Shown: piece after piece, positions 51,001 to 61,563 of the stretch
Layout: every line of letters begins with the position of its first letter
Position numbering within the stretch: position 1 is the stretch's first letter
Source of the DNA: Tetrahymena thermophila SB210
Taxonomy: Eukaryota > Ciliophora > Oligohymenophorea > Hymenostomatida > Tetrahymenidae
Assembly (NCBI RefSeq): GCF_000189635.1
Contig: NW_002476261.1
Span: 186,001-250,000 of the forward strand
DNA: 64,000 nt
Reading direction: 5' to 3'
Position numbers and translations under genes: made by a program
Notes under the pieces: generated by a model
Database searches by the model: none
Seen by the model: the letters and a program-made list of their open reading frames with translations, nothing else
Told to the model about the DNA's origin: nothing

Positions 51001-51115
51001 AACTCTCTTAGAAAATCCAAACAGCTATTTCTGTAAGCTTGTTAATTCTCATGGCAAATAATTCTATGATGAAATGAAATTGCTAGCTAAGAACAAAGAA
51101 CTTGATGTCTATTGA
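45006..51115 (+). CDS. ABCC-type (MRP-like) full ABC transporter, copy B
   Basis: Fifteen exons: 45006-45303, 45369-45667, 46078-46324, 46386-46672, 46930-47724, 47777-47896, 47966-48218, 48307-48555, 48614-48902, 49038-49436, 49500-49649, 49712-50228, 50297-50686, 50742-50840, 50900-51115 (TGA 51113-51115); about 1,535 aa. Same architecture as copy A and similar along its length. NBD1: Walker A GQVAAGKSS, signature [15 protein letters not shown], Walker [15 protein letters not shown] with Asp at the catalytic position. NBD2: [42 protein letters not shown]1 contains [11 protein letters not shown] and the [15 protein letters not shown] coupling region; TMD2 begins near SDWWIGQW. A Gly/Pro-rich insert lies just before NBD1 (around 47380-47450) and a Lys/Glu-rich linker follows NBD1. 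All 14 introns fall at positions also used in copy A. An ATP-driven exporter of conjugates or xenobiotics is the family expectation; the substrate is unknown. Confidence 0.93.
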
Positions 51116-52775
51116 TCTTACAAATAATAATATTCTTAACATTTACTTATAATTTCTATTTCAAAAATATATCAATCAACACAAAAGTAAATTTATTTAC
51201 AATATGTTGTTAAACTATCAAAATTGTAAAAAATTAAAATATTCATAAAATTATTTTTAGTAAGCTTATATATATATAAATTTATTTTGTCACTAAACAT
51301 TTTAAATAAAATTTATTTTCTTTTTAAACATTAATCGTTTTTAAACAATATCTAATCTATGTTTAAAAAATATATTTTTATTATTGATAAAACATAATTT
51401 CAAAATATGGATTTGCTATATTTTAAAATTGTTTAATTACTCAATGTAATATAAATAAATATTGTTTAAAATTAAAATGAAATTTTTTATAATAAAGTCA
51501 ATTAATTTATAGAAAAAATCAGAAATGGCAAAAATATTTAAAATCAAGTAAAAATATGATTACTAACTTATGAATTTATAAACTTTAAATAAAATTAATT
51601 ACAAGTTATTTTAAATATTTTTTTACAATTAATTTATAATTTTTACTTTCCTTATTTAATCAATCAATCAAAAGAGTTGATTGACTTAAAATATTGTAAA
51701 ATATAAAAATAATTCATGATAAAATATTTAATAATAAAATGAAGAGAATAAATTTAATAAAAAAGATAAAATTTTCCCTGGATTAAAATCATTAAATTTA
51801 ATTATGACATTACTATTTTTTTACTTTTTTAAATAAAGATAAAATAAAGCATGAAATAAATAGTTTAACACTATACTTAGTAATCCAAATATCAATAATT
51901 ATAATTCAAAAACCTATTAAATTTAAATAATTTATCAAGAAGCAATATAAATATCTGTTAAAGGTTTTTTGTAAATAGTTTTTTTAAAACAATAATTAAA
52001 AATACAATAAAATAATAAGGTGTAACAATTTGAAATAGGTTTAAATATTCTAAAAATAATTTTTTAAAAGTTTTATTTCATAATCATTTAATATGAAACT
52101 TTTTTATCTGCAAATATGTTATTTCTTTTCCTTTTCACTGTCCATTCATACAAAAATTCAATAGAAAATTTTATAAAACTTCCCCTTGCTTTTAAAACCT
52201 GAATCTAATATTATTTTATAACTTGAGTTTAATTTTTAAAATCATATAGAATTTAGAGAGAAACGACTTTTAATAAATTAATTTAAGATAAATAATATTA
52301 ATAATCTATGCACTTTTAGATAATTTATTTTTAAAGAATATTTTTAAGGTGTTCTAAAATAAATTACCTTTTTTTATACCAAAATTTATTTTAGAAAATT
52401 TTAACATTCTATTTTTAAGCTAATTTTAAAGAATTTAACTAATTATTATAATAGAGAGCTGATAAATTTATAATTATTTATTTGATTTAGTAATAAAAAA
52501 ATTATGAAATTAACCAAAATTTTCAGATTAATAAAAGAGTCTATCAAAATAATTGCATTTATCACATTCATTCAATTCTAAGAATTACAGGATAAAAGTA
52601 TCTATCAAACTACCAAAAGTTTTGTTAGATTTATGTAGAAGAAGAATTATTTATAACAAATGCAAAAACTATAAATTTTAGATTTAATTAATAATCAAAA
52701 AATATTGATATTAATTTTTAATAAAAGCTAACATAGTTAATCTACTTATAAATATCATTTCAATTAATAATAAAA
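51116..52775. other. Intergenic, AT-rich
   Basis: About 1.66 kb. It contains a TA run near 51265-51281 and a small perfect hairpin at 51664-51684. No gene seen. A weakly coding-like stretch starts at ATG 52501 but runs into CTU1 in another frame and is not called. Confidence 0.5.
51664..51684. repeat. Perfect 8-bp inverted repeat
   Basis: TCAATCAA at 51664-51671 and TTGATTGA at 51677-51684, separated by AAGAG. A short hairpin in noncoding DNA, probably chance in AT-rich sequence. Confidence 0.4.
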
Positions 52776-53996
52776 ATGGTTAAGTTTTGTGAAACCTGCA
52801 AAGATAAAAAGGCATTTATAGTCAGACCAAAGACAGGAAAGTTAATTTGCTAAGAGTGTTTCTTCACAGCATTTGAAGAAGAAATTCATTATACAATTAT
52901 TTCCAACAATCTATTCAAGAGAGTAAAGAATTATTACTAAATATAAAAATAGCAATAGAATCAAAACAAATTTTACAATAATCAAGAAAATTTGATAGCT
53001 AAATATTAATTTAAATTTAAAAAAGGGAGAAAGAATAGCTGTTGGTGCTAGTGGTGGTAAAGATAGCACAGTGCTTATCCATGTTATGAACCATTTAAAT
53101 AAAAAGTATGACTATGGATTGGAACTTATTCTTTTAAGTATTGATGAAGGTATAACAGGATACAGAGATGATTCTTTAGAAACTGTTAAGGATAACTAAG
53201 TCACTTACGGTTTGCAATTAAAAATTTTAAGCTATAAAGATTTGTATGGTTGGACTATGGATGAAATAGTTAAATAAATAGGTCTTAATAACAATTGCAC
53301 TTTTTGTGGTGTTTTCAGAAGATAAGCTTTAGACAGAGGTAAATAATTAATTAAATAAATATATTAAATCAAAGAAAATGTGAGTATAAATAATCGATTT
53401 TAATTTTTTTTATTTATTATCGTTTGAAAAGGTGCCTAATTATTGAATTGTGATAAGATTTTAACTGGCCATAATGCAGATGATATTGCAGAAACTATTT
53501 TAATGAACATTGCAAGAGGTGACTTCTTTAGATTGGGAAGATGTGTAAAATATAAATATTCCTAAAATATAAGCATTTAAAATTAAGTTATCAATATTTA
53601 ATAAAGGTTTAAATTACAACTGGAGGAGATGGAGTTGACGATGATGATCATATTCCTAGACTAAAACCATTTAAATATACTTATGAAAAGGAAATTGTTT
53701 TATATGCCTATCATAAAAAGCTAGTCTACTTTTCAACTGAATGTATTTACTCCCCAAATGCATATAGAGGTCATGTAAGAGAATTGATTAAAGATATTGA
53801 AAAAGTTAGACCTAGTTCTATTGTAGATATTATTCACTCTGCTGAATAGATCGCTATAAATATTAATGTTAAGCTTCCAAAGAAGATGAAATGTACTTAA
53901 TGCGGTTTTGTTTCTTCCAATTCAATCTGCAAAGCTTGTGGACTTTTAGATAAACTTAATAAAGGTAAACCAAAAGTTGCTCTTAAGGCTGAATGA
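52776..53996 (+). CDS. CTU1: Cytoplasmic tRNA 2-thiolation protein 1 (CTU1/NCS6)
   Basis: Exons: 52776-52922, 53026-53338, 53432-53544, 53607-53996 (TGA 53994-53996); 320 aa, close to the family's usual 330-360. An N-terminal zinc site has paired Cys ([10 protein letters not shown], then CQECFF). The PP-loop ATP-binding motif SGGKDST (residues about 58-64) follows GERIAVGA. Then come the catalytic CTFCG, the GHNADD motif, and a C-terminal CTQCGF...CKACG zinc site. With its partner CTU2 this family activates uridine 34 of tRNAs for Lys, Glu and Gln with ATP and transfers sulfur from URM1 to make the 2-thio base, in the cytosol. In a ciliate, tRNA-Gln also reads UAA/UAG, so wobble thiolation may matter for the reassigned codons; that link is inference. 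Confidence 0.96.
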
Positions 53997-54503
53997 AAAA
54001 TACATAAATAAATATATGGAAAAAATATATCGATTTTAATAAATAAATAAATTGAACCATATTTAAAAATAAATACAACAAACTATATTATTTATTATAT
54101 AAATAAGTGATTTTATCTTAATCTTTATTAATAAAATGAATACTTTTTCATCTATTAAAAAAATTGTAAAAATGTTTTTATTTGAATTAAAATATTTGTT
54201 TTATATGAATTTTGTATGGATTAATTTAATTATATATAAATTCATATCAAATCTACCAAGATAATTATTTCAAAGTTATTTATTATTTAATTAATTATTT
54301 CTATTACTCTTTATGACTATCTTTTAGAATTAGCAATCAATTACAAGTGTGATTGATTGATAAACAAATAAATTTGATTTTATTTTCATAGTAATTTATC
54401 AATATCTTTAATCTTTGTTTATTAATTAATTAATGTAGAAACTCATTTATTGTTATATTTAGATAATATTTATTTTAATTTTTAATTACATAGTGTTTTA
54501 ATA
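53997..54503. other. Intergenic, AT-rich
   Basis: 3' flank of CTU1 and 5' flank of the syntaxin gene. No other feature seen. Confidence 0.5.
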
Positions 54504-55905
54504 ATGGCATACAAATATTAAAAGCTTAATACTCCTTTTTCACTTCATTAGTAAGGAAATACGGTTTTTGAAAATAGTGGATTGTCTTCATTTAATGATA
54601 AAACTGCAGAGTTTTTATAAAAAGCGATGGCTTTTACTACAGGAACTAAAAAACCAAAAAATTAAGAAATATATTCTGCAAATAGTGAGATATTATTATT
54701 AATTGTTTTCAAATATTTTATCAAAAAATGAGTTATTTATAGATTTTTAAAAAAAATTAAAGGCTTCTTTATGAAATCTAGCGCATTGAGAGAAAAGATT
54801 AGAATTACTAACGATAGATTAGTAGAATTAAATAATTGTATACTTTTATAAGTGTGGTCTATAATTTTTACAAATATGGTTTTAAATAAAAGTGTAAAAA
54901 AGTTCTGGTTTATTTAATAATGAAGAAAGCAAGATTAATGATTTAATGATGTTAATTGGAGAAGTAAGTAATTTATTTATTTATTGTAGAGCTAATAAAA
55001 AGATTGAATATATTTATTTTTAGAATATTAAATAAGTTGAAGCTGGCATAAATGAATTAGAGCGTAGTAGTGCTGATGAATGCATTAGATAGTCAAGTGC
55101 AGGTCATTCTATGTATAAATCTATCATAGAAACAATTAAATTTACTCTTTTAAAGATTATGGATGAATATAAAAAAACAACTACAAAAAGAATGGAGGTA
55201 AGCATAAAATATATAAAAAAATAACATTGATTTATTCATTTAATTAATTAATAAATTAAAGGATATAGCACATAATTAATAAAAACCTTTATTTGGAGCT
55301 GCTATTCCTGGTGTTGAAAGGAGAGGACCCAGAATTCAAAAAGCTTAATTCCTTGTACAAAATAATAAGTATGTTAACAACTTTTCTGCTCATTTAGGAT
55401 ATTGTTTATTCTATATATATTTAATATTATTAAAGTGATGATATTGAAGGAGGTAGTTCTGGTGGACTAGGATATAAATAAGTTGATTACAAAGAAAAAG
55501 AATAGCTATAAGTTTCAGAGGCTATGAAAAAATTAAATACTCAATTATAAAGTGTGTATGAAATGTTTAAAAAAATTGGATCTATGGTACAATTTCATGA
55601 ATCTATGATAGAAAGGTATAAATTTATATTATTTATTTCTTTTTAATTGATAGATTGATTTCTAAATTTTATAAATATAGCATTGCTGAAAATACAGATC
55701 AAGCAGAGGCAAATGTAAATAGAAGTAAAAAAAATATAGCTGATGCATATAGAGATGCAAGCTCTTCAAGAGGCCTAATTATAAAAGTAAAATTTATTTA
55801 ATTAAAATTTAAAAAGTAAATTCACATTAAATTTTATAATTAATTTAATAGATATTTTTGATTATGATCATATTTGCTTTTATTTATATTGTATTTTTAC
55901 TTTGA
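54504..55905 (+). CDS. STX5: Syntaxin-5-like Qa-SNARE
   Basis: Eight exons: 54504-54684, 54763-54837, 54893-54963, 55024-55197, 55262-55368, 55436-55615, 55681-55786, 55852-55905 (TGA 55903-55905); 315 aa. The N-terminus contains DKTAEFLQKAMAF, matching the conserved DRTxEF motif of SED5/syntaxin 5, followed by the helical Habc-like part. The SNARE motif lies at about 220-290, with the ionic-layer Gln in SMVQFHESMIERSIAENTD and the typical EANVNRSKKNI that follows. A single C-terminal membrane anchor of 17 residues (IFLIMIIFAFIYIVFLL) is encoded alone by the last exon. The protein would sit on early Golgi membranes and pair with other SNAREs for ER-Golgi and intra-Golgi fusion. Assignment to syntaxin 5 rests on the N-terminal motif; Qa-SNARE identity is firm. 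Confidence 0.9.
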
Positions 55906-56417
55906 CTTAATATGAGCTTTATTGAGTGGCATTTATATTGTAAACAGAAAATATTTTTTATTCTAAATATTATTTTGATTAAAAAAAATACCTTTGATAA
56001 CTTGCTATTTTCAATTTAATAATGTATTATTTATTTTGTGGTTAAAAACATCTAAATTATTCTGTACTTATGTTAAATTTTGATTAAAGAATACGCTAAA
56101 CAATTAAAAAAAATATAAAAATGGTTTATTTTTTTTATTCGTAATTGGCTACCATTACATATTTAAATACTTTTTTTAATCTAAAACTTTAATTGGAGAA
56201 ATGAAATTAGAAAGATTCCAGAATAGAAAAATAAACAAATCTAAAGATTTTCATACAAATAATAAATATCAAAAAGCTAATATATATTTTTAAAATAGCA
56301 TTTTTTATATAATGAAAAGTGTTATTATTTTCTCATCTAAATAGAAAAACAGAGCAACTTTTTTCAAATTCTGGAAAAATATTTTTTAAAAATAGTTTAT
56401 TTTAGATAATTAATTTA
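55906..56417. other. Convergent intergenic space
   Basis: Between the syntaxin stop (plus) and the stop of the small minus-strand gene. AT-rich; no other feature seen. Confidence 0.5.
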
Positions 56418-57267
56418 TCAGAGCATAAAGTCAATTTAGGTACTTCTCTTCATTCTAGGATATTTTTTTAAATTAAGTAAGGATTCTTCTTTAACTAAAA
56501 AATTGGCTTGTATTCTTTATTATGAAATTGAAAATTAAAATAGTAATTTATCTTATTTACCATAGAATTCTTAATAAATGAGTATCCAATTTTCAGATAA
56601 ATCTAAAGTAAAGTAATGCATATAATTAGAATACTTCTTACTGTTTAAATAAATCTCCAGTAAAGCTACCCTAGTTATTCTATATCTTCATTAAGAATGG
56701 TATATTTTTTTCAGCATTTTAATTTTCTAAGTTATCTCCTTCTTGATCACTGTTATCATCTAAATAACTACCTTATTCTAATTTGCACTATTTTTATTTT
56801 TCTAAGCATAACTTTTTACCCTCAGGCATTTTCTAAAGACCAAATATTACAATATAGTTCTATTTTAAGATTGTCATATACATTCATATAAAATATTTCT
56901 TAAAGTAAATGAGATAACGATTCCAAAGGGATAAAGCACAAATAGAAATTTATTACCATATTTTTTATCCTTTAGGTAATTGTTTAGTTCATCTAGCATA
57001 TATCTGGGAATCAAAAAATTCATTAAAAAAGATTCAATAAATCCTTTTAAAAAAGTCTTTCCTGTCAAAAATATGTAAATCTATCTTGATTAAATAAAAT
57101 TTGGATTAAAAATTTAAGTATTTTTAATTTATAAATGTTTTGAAAATAATCAGAAGCCTTACAAATTTTTCTTTTTGTAAAATATATATGAAATGGATAT
57201 ATTGATTGATAATTAATTAATTAAATAATTAATTAATAAGATTATAGTCTATCATATTTTATATCAT
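56418..57267 (-). CDS. Small four-exon protein of unknown function, about 206 aa
   Basis: Model on the minus strand: exons 57267-57163, 57080-56882, 56801-56670, 56602-56418 (TGA 56420-56418); introns of 82, 80 and 67 nt, all GT-AG and in phase. Coding character is clear in the middle (IPRYMLDELNNYLKDKKYGN, then an acidic YLDDNSDQEGDN) and at the end (LIYQEFYGKQDKLLF). A hydrophobic stretch (KFLFVLYPFGIVISF) near residue 85 could be one membrane segment. The first exon is AT-rich and least certain; the second ATG at 57255 is an alternative start. Without splicing, the frame is broken in three places, so a decayed gene is the alternative. Family not recognised. Confidence 0.5.
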
Positions 57268-58059
57268 GTATACAAATTGAATTTAATAAATCATTCATTT
57301 CAATGACGAAATTAGGTGTAAAAGAATTAAAATTATTATCAATTTTATTGATAAATTTAAATTTTCTTAATTAAAAACATAAGCAGATTTTCACAATTTA
57401 ACTTAATCAGAATTAATTCTTACAAAATTGAAACCAAAATATTATTATGAATTTAAAATTTTAATTTTCACATAAATTTGTTATTGTTAGCTAACTTTTT
57501 AATAATCCATATTTTAAAATATCAGTTTCTCTAATTTTTATACAATTTAAAATCGAAAAATTAAAAATATTTAAATTGTTAATTGCAAAATTTGCTTTTA
57601 TTAAAAAAAATTATCTTATTTTTTAATAGAACAAAAATTTCTATTTATTTTTTAAAGTTTTTTTTGATGAAAATAAACAAATTCCTTTTGTTTTTGTCTC
57701 AATAAATTTTATTTCTTTTGACAAAATTTATTTTGTTTTATTTGATATACTATCAACTCTCATTAATTAAGGTTTCTTTTAAAGATTTTCTGGAGTTTAT
57801 TTATATTAAGGCTTATATCCCCAATCAAGTTTAAAACCAGGGCTAGGGGGGATAGACTTTAATTAATGAGGATTGACAGTAAACAAATTTTTTATTTCTA
57901 AAGAATTTAAAATTGTTGATTAGTAACAAAGATTTTACATTTTCAACTTTAATTTATTCCTTAATTAAAATAGGAATGATGAATATGCAAATAATAAGAA
58001 TACAAAAATCTCTACTAAATTAACATTTTGATAAAATAGAAATTATAATTAATAACTTA
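57268..58059. other. Intergenic with a GC-rich inverted repeat
   Basis: Between two minus-strand genes. It contains the hairpin element listed at 57749-57880; the rest is AT-rich without recognised features. Confidence 0.6.
57749..57880. ncRNA. Candidate structured RNA: long imperfect hairpin
   Basis: Arms of 27 nt at 57749-57775 and 57854-57880 pair over 25 positions: a 12-bp core CTCATTAATTAA plus flanks, with three G-T oppositions that would be G-U wobbles in RNA, and only two mismatches. The 78-nt spacer is much richer in G and C than the surroundings and holds a second stem, TATCCCC (57816-57822) with GGGGATA (57848-57854). A GC island with wobble-tolerant pairing in AT-rich intergenic DNA is the usual look of an RNA gene. 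No known class (tRNA, U snRNA, SRP, telomerase RNA) was recognised. The alternative is a small transposon-derived inverted repeat. Strand cannot be told. Confidence 0.4.
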
Positions 58060-58776
58060 TCATTAATTTGAATTTTTTAAACTGTTAATATAAGAATAGT
58101 ATTTTTTGACAAGTTCTTCAGAGTTACAAGCTTGGAGGTCTAAATCTGTAACTCTACCATCCTTTACTCCATAAATCCAACCATGAATATATACCTATTA
58201 ACCTCTATCCCATGCTCCCTACATGATTGTGCTGTTTCCAAGATTGTAAACCTACTCAGCAACATTAATCTCACACAATTTATCAACTTGTTCTTAGCCT
58301 TCGAACTTTTTTAAATATTCTTAATGCTTCAAGTATAAATCTCTAATATGCAAAATCCAGTTATTAATTAATCCAAGTTTGGGATTAGTGATTGAAGCAG
58401 CTACACCACCACATGAATAGTGCCCACAAACAATAACATGCTTTACTTTCAAAACGTCTACAGCAAATTGAACTACTGAAAGACAGTTTAAGTCAGTGTG
58501 GATGACTTAGTTTGCAACATTTCTATGAACAAACAATTCTCCAGGATGAGTCCCTGTTAATCTCTCAGCAGCCACTCTACTATCTGAGCAACCAATCCAT
58601 AAAAATTTAGGTGTTTATTATTTGGCTAGCTCATCAAAAAATTTTGGATCTTCTTTTATGATATTTTTTGACCACTCTACATTATTTTAAATCAATCTTT
58701 GGATCTCAGAAATTCTTTTGTTCTACAAGCAATAAGAGAAGCCAGGACCTTTTAAAAGCTTTCTAAAACTATTCAT
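58060..58776 (-). CDS. Beta-carbonic anhydrase, bacterial Can type
   Basis: One exon, ATG at 58776 to TGA 58062-58060, 238 aa. It makes bicarbonate from CO2 and water with a zinc ion. The zinc ligands and catalytic dyad are plain: Cys63 with Asp65 and Arg67 in GCSDSR, then His119 and Cys122 in GHYSCGG. Other family blocks include [27 protein letters not shown] and [14 protein letters not shown]. The whole core aligns easily with gamma-proteobacterial Can. About 20 extra N-terminal residues ([20 protein letters not shown]), basic and without acidic residues, could be a mitochondrial targeting sequence. It has no intron, while most neighbours have many. Internal TAA/TAG codons are read as Gln, so the gene has been adapted to the ciliate code. 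Possible uses are pH control or bicarbonate supply. Confidence 0.95.
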
Positions 58777-59780
58777 CTAATGAAAAGCTAATATATTTTT
58801 TTTTAAATAAGTTATTTAGTATATTATTTTTTATTTTTTTTAAATAAATTATTATAAAGTTTTGATCTGACTTGACTATTTTTATAATGAAATTTTTTGT
58901 TTTTTTTAAGTAGAAATACGCTTATTATCAACGTTTTAAATTAATTGAAGATTACTTTCGTCTGAGTAAGAATGCAAAAAATTTTTCAGTATTATTAATT
59001 ATAATTTGTAATAATTTTTTTTGAAATCTTGCTTTGAATTCATTTTGAAGTCATCCAAAATAAAAAGTAATCTTTTTTTTTACTCTATATTAAAGTAATT
59101 GTTAAGTTAACCAGCTGTTGAATTGTTTTTCATACTTTTATTTTATGTTGCAAATAAATAAAAAAATTCATCTTAAAATTAAAAAAAACAGAAAAAATAA
59201 ATTTTCATGTGATTTAAATAAAGTATTTTTATTTTATTATAATTAAAAATCTAACATTCTTGTGCAAATTTTTAACTTACTTGTATATTATCTTCATTAA
59301 ATTGAATGAGTATTAGAAGCGTCATCTTTAATGAAGGTTTGATTCTAAATGAATGAATAAATAAATAGTATTTTTATTTGAAAAAAGAATAATTAATTAT
59401 CTCAAAATTTATTCACAATTTATTTTAAAGTTTACATGATAAAAAGTTAAAAAAGGTTATAGTTATTGTTGTAATTAAAAATAAAAAATTATTTATTGAC
59501 TTTTTAACATTTACCTAAATTGTATTGAAAATTATAATCAAATTATTTATAGAAATTCTTAAATGTATTTCTAGTTTAGCTAATACCTCTTTGTATTTGA
59601 AGATCAAAGAAACTTAAAAACAAATAAGATTTAAGATAATTAACTTCACCAAATAATTTTTAAGTCACTAAAAATAATTATTTCGAGTTCATAAATTAAT
59701 TTAAAAAATGATCAATTAGTTTATAAATATATAATTTATTTTTAATATTATAATTAGATAAAATTTATAATACTCAAATA

Positions 59781-59781
<1 letters not shown>

Positions 59782-59832
<51 letters not shown>

Positions 59833-59838
59833 AAAAAA
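59782..59838. repeat. AAAT tetranucleotide microsatellite
   Basis: About twelve tandem copies of AAAT/TAAA followed by an A-run. Simple-sequence DNA, likely length-variable. Confidence 0.95.
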
Positions 59839-60155
59839 TCTTTTTGAAATTAAAAATTTTATATTATCTTACAGAATAGCTTTAATTTTCTATTAGTTAA
59901 ATATTTTATGGCTTTATAATAAATTACCTTTTTATTTACTATATGAGTTTACTTAGTAAGAATATATTATCAATATTTTAGGTTATAGATTATTAAACTA
60001 GTAATACTGATAATTTAATAATCTAAATTATATTTTGAAAGAAAATTATATAATCTAAAAATATTAATATCCTATTCAATATATATTTTTAACCAAAAAT
60101 TTTTAATTTCTTTCTTAATCTATCCATTAATTTAGAATACATATTACTTAGTAGA

Positions 60156-60395
60156 TCATAAAAAAATTATATTCAAATTTATAAATTTCAGTTAACTAAC
60201 ATTTTCAATATTTGTATATATAGCAATGGTTAATTACAGTACTTTTTCAAATTTTTCTAGAATATTTTCTTCAGATTCCATTTAGTCCTTCAATTAAGAG
60301 TTTAAATGAAAGACCAATACCAAAATAAACCGACTAATATTTTTGCCTGCTTATAAAGTTTGTACGACATAGACAGATTTTCCTGTATATATCAT
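60156..60395 (-). CDS. Possible 79-aa protein or gene remnant
   Basis: ATG at 60395 to TGA 60158-60156. The first 50 residues look coding (MIYTGKSVYVVQTLQAGKN, then KDQMESEENILEKFEKVL, with Gly, Arg, Asp, Glu and Met), in contrast to the surrounding DNA. The last 25 are AT-driven. No family recognised. It may be a small gene, one exon of a gene whose other exons I missed, or a remnant. Confidence 0.3.
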
Positions 60396-61563
60396 GGTGA
60401 TTTGAATTTAAAATTGAGATTGGTTAATTTCAAAACTTTAATTTTAAAGATTAAATTTATACTGCATTATTAATTTAATCCTATTATTAATCTGAATTGA
60501 AAAAAAATTTTATTAAATTTTGAATTATTTTATAAATTTATACTAGTGTTATTATTGTTTTATCGAATAGAAATTAAAATAAAAGTAAGTTTTTATTAAA
60601 AAAAAAAATTGTATTTTATCATTTTTAAAAAAAATATTTTATTTTAAATAGTATTTATTATTTTTAAGTATTAAGTGTTGAAATTTAATTTCTTTTTCTA
60701 CTAAATAAATTTATTATAAGAGCAAATGATAGAAAAATGAGCCTAACAAAGAAAAATATATCAATAACAATTAAAAAATTTTATGTATGCAATTGGTCTT
60801 TTTAAAAAATTTTTTTGTAATGTCATGAAATTAATTAAATATTTTCTATCTAATACATAAATATATGATTATAATCAACTAAAAAATAGCTAGCTGAAAG
60901 ATAGATAATATCACCAGAAAAAATTAAGATTAACTATTTTAAAAGATTTGAAATGTTTTGAATTTCAATTAAAGTAGAGTTTTCAAATTGTTTGTTTTAT
61001 TAAAAAGTTTTTTAATTTCAAAAAATTAGAAGAAAGTATGAACGAATGGAAGAGAGTATATGTATTTGGAGATTATAAATTGAATTAAAAATTTGTCTGT
61101 TTAAAATAGGAACATTGATGGATTTTCAAATAAAATAATAAAAAATCTTAATTAAGAGTTTAAATTTTGAATGAGATTCACTCATTAGAATAAATTTTTT
61201 CGCTAAAATTTAATTAATTTTTGAATGATTTGATTCTGTTATGAAGGAAAATACCAAATAAATGAAGAATGAGATCATATATTTAAAGACAATAAATTAA
61301 ATTAGTGTGTTTGCAAAGAAAAAGGAATAATTTTAAATTATATTAACATTTGTTTGCAAATTAAATATGCGATGATTGATATTTTGTTTAGATTAGCTAC
61401 ATCCTTAATTGATTTTGTTTGATTATTTTATTCTTAAAAATTGAAAGAAAATCATTAAAAATTCAAAGAAAGAATAAAAATACTAATTAAAGTCAATCAA
61501 AAGCATATAATTAATATATTAATAAATATAAAAACATAGTCTAAAACAAGCAATATATAAGAT

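Larger units (their letters stand above)
58777..61563. other. Long intergenic region with a microsatellite
   Basis: About 2.8 kb, very AT-rich. It holds the AAAT microsatellite near 59782-59838 and one short minus-strand reading frame at 60156-60395, both listed separately. I found no convincing gene in the rest. Confidence 0.5.

Noticed and set aside
52501..52775. Plus-strand frame upstream of CTU1
   Set aside because: The first 55 codons look mildly coding, but it runs out of frame through CTU1 exon 1 with no conserved features.
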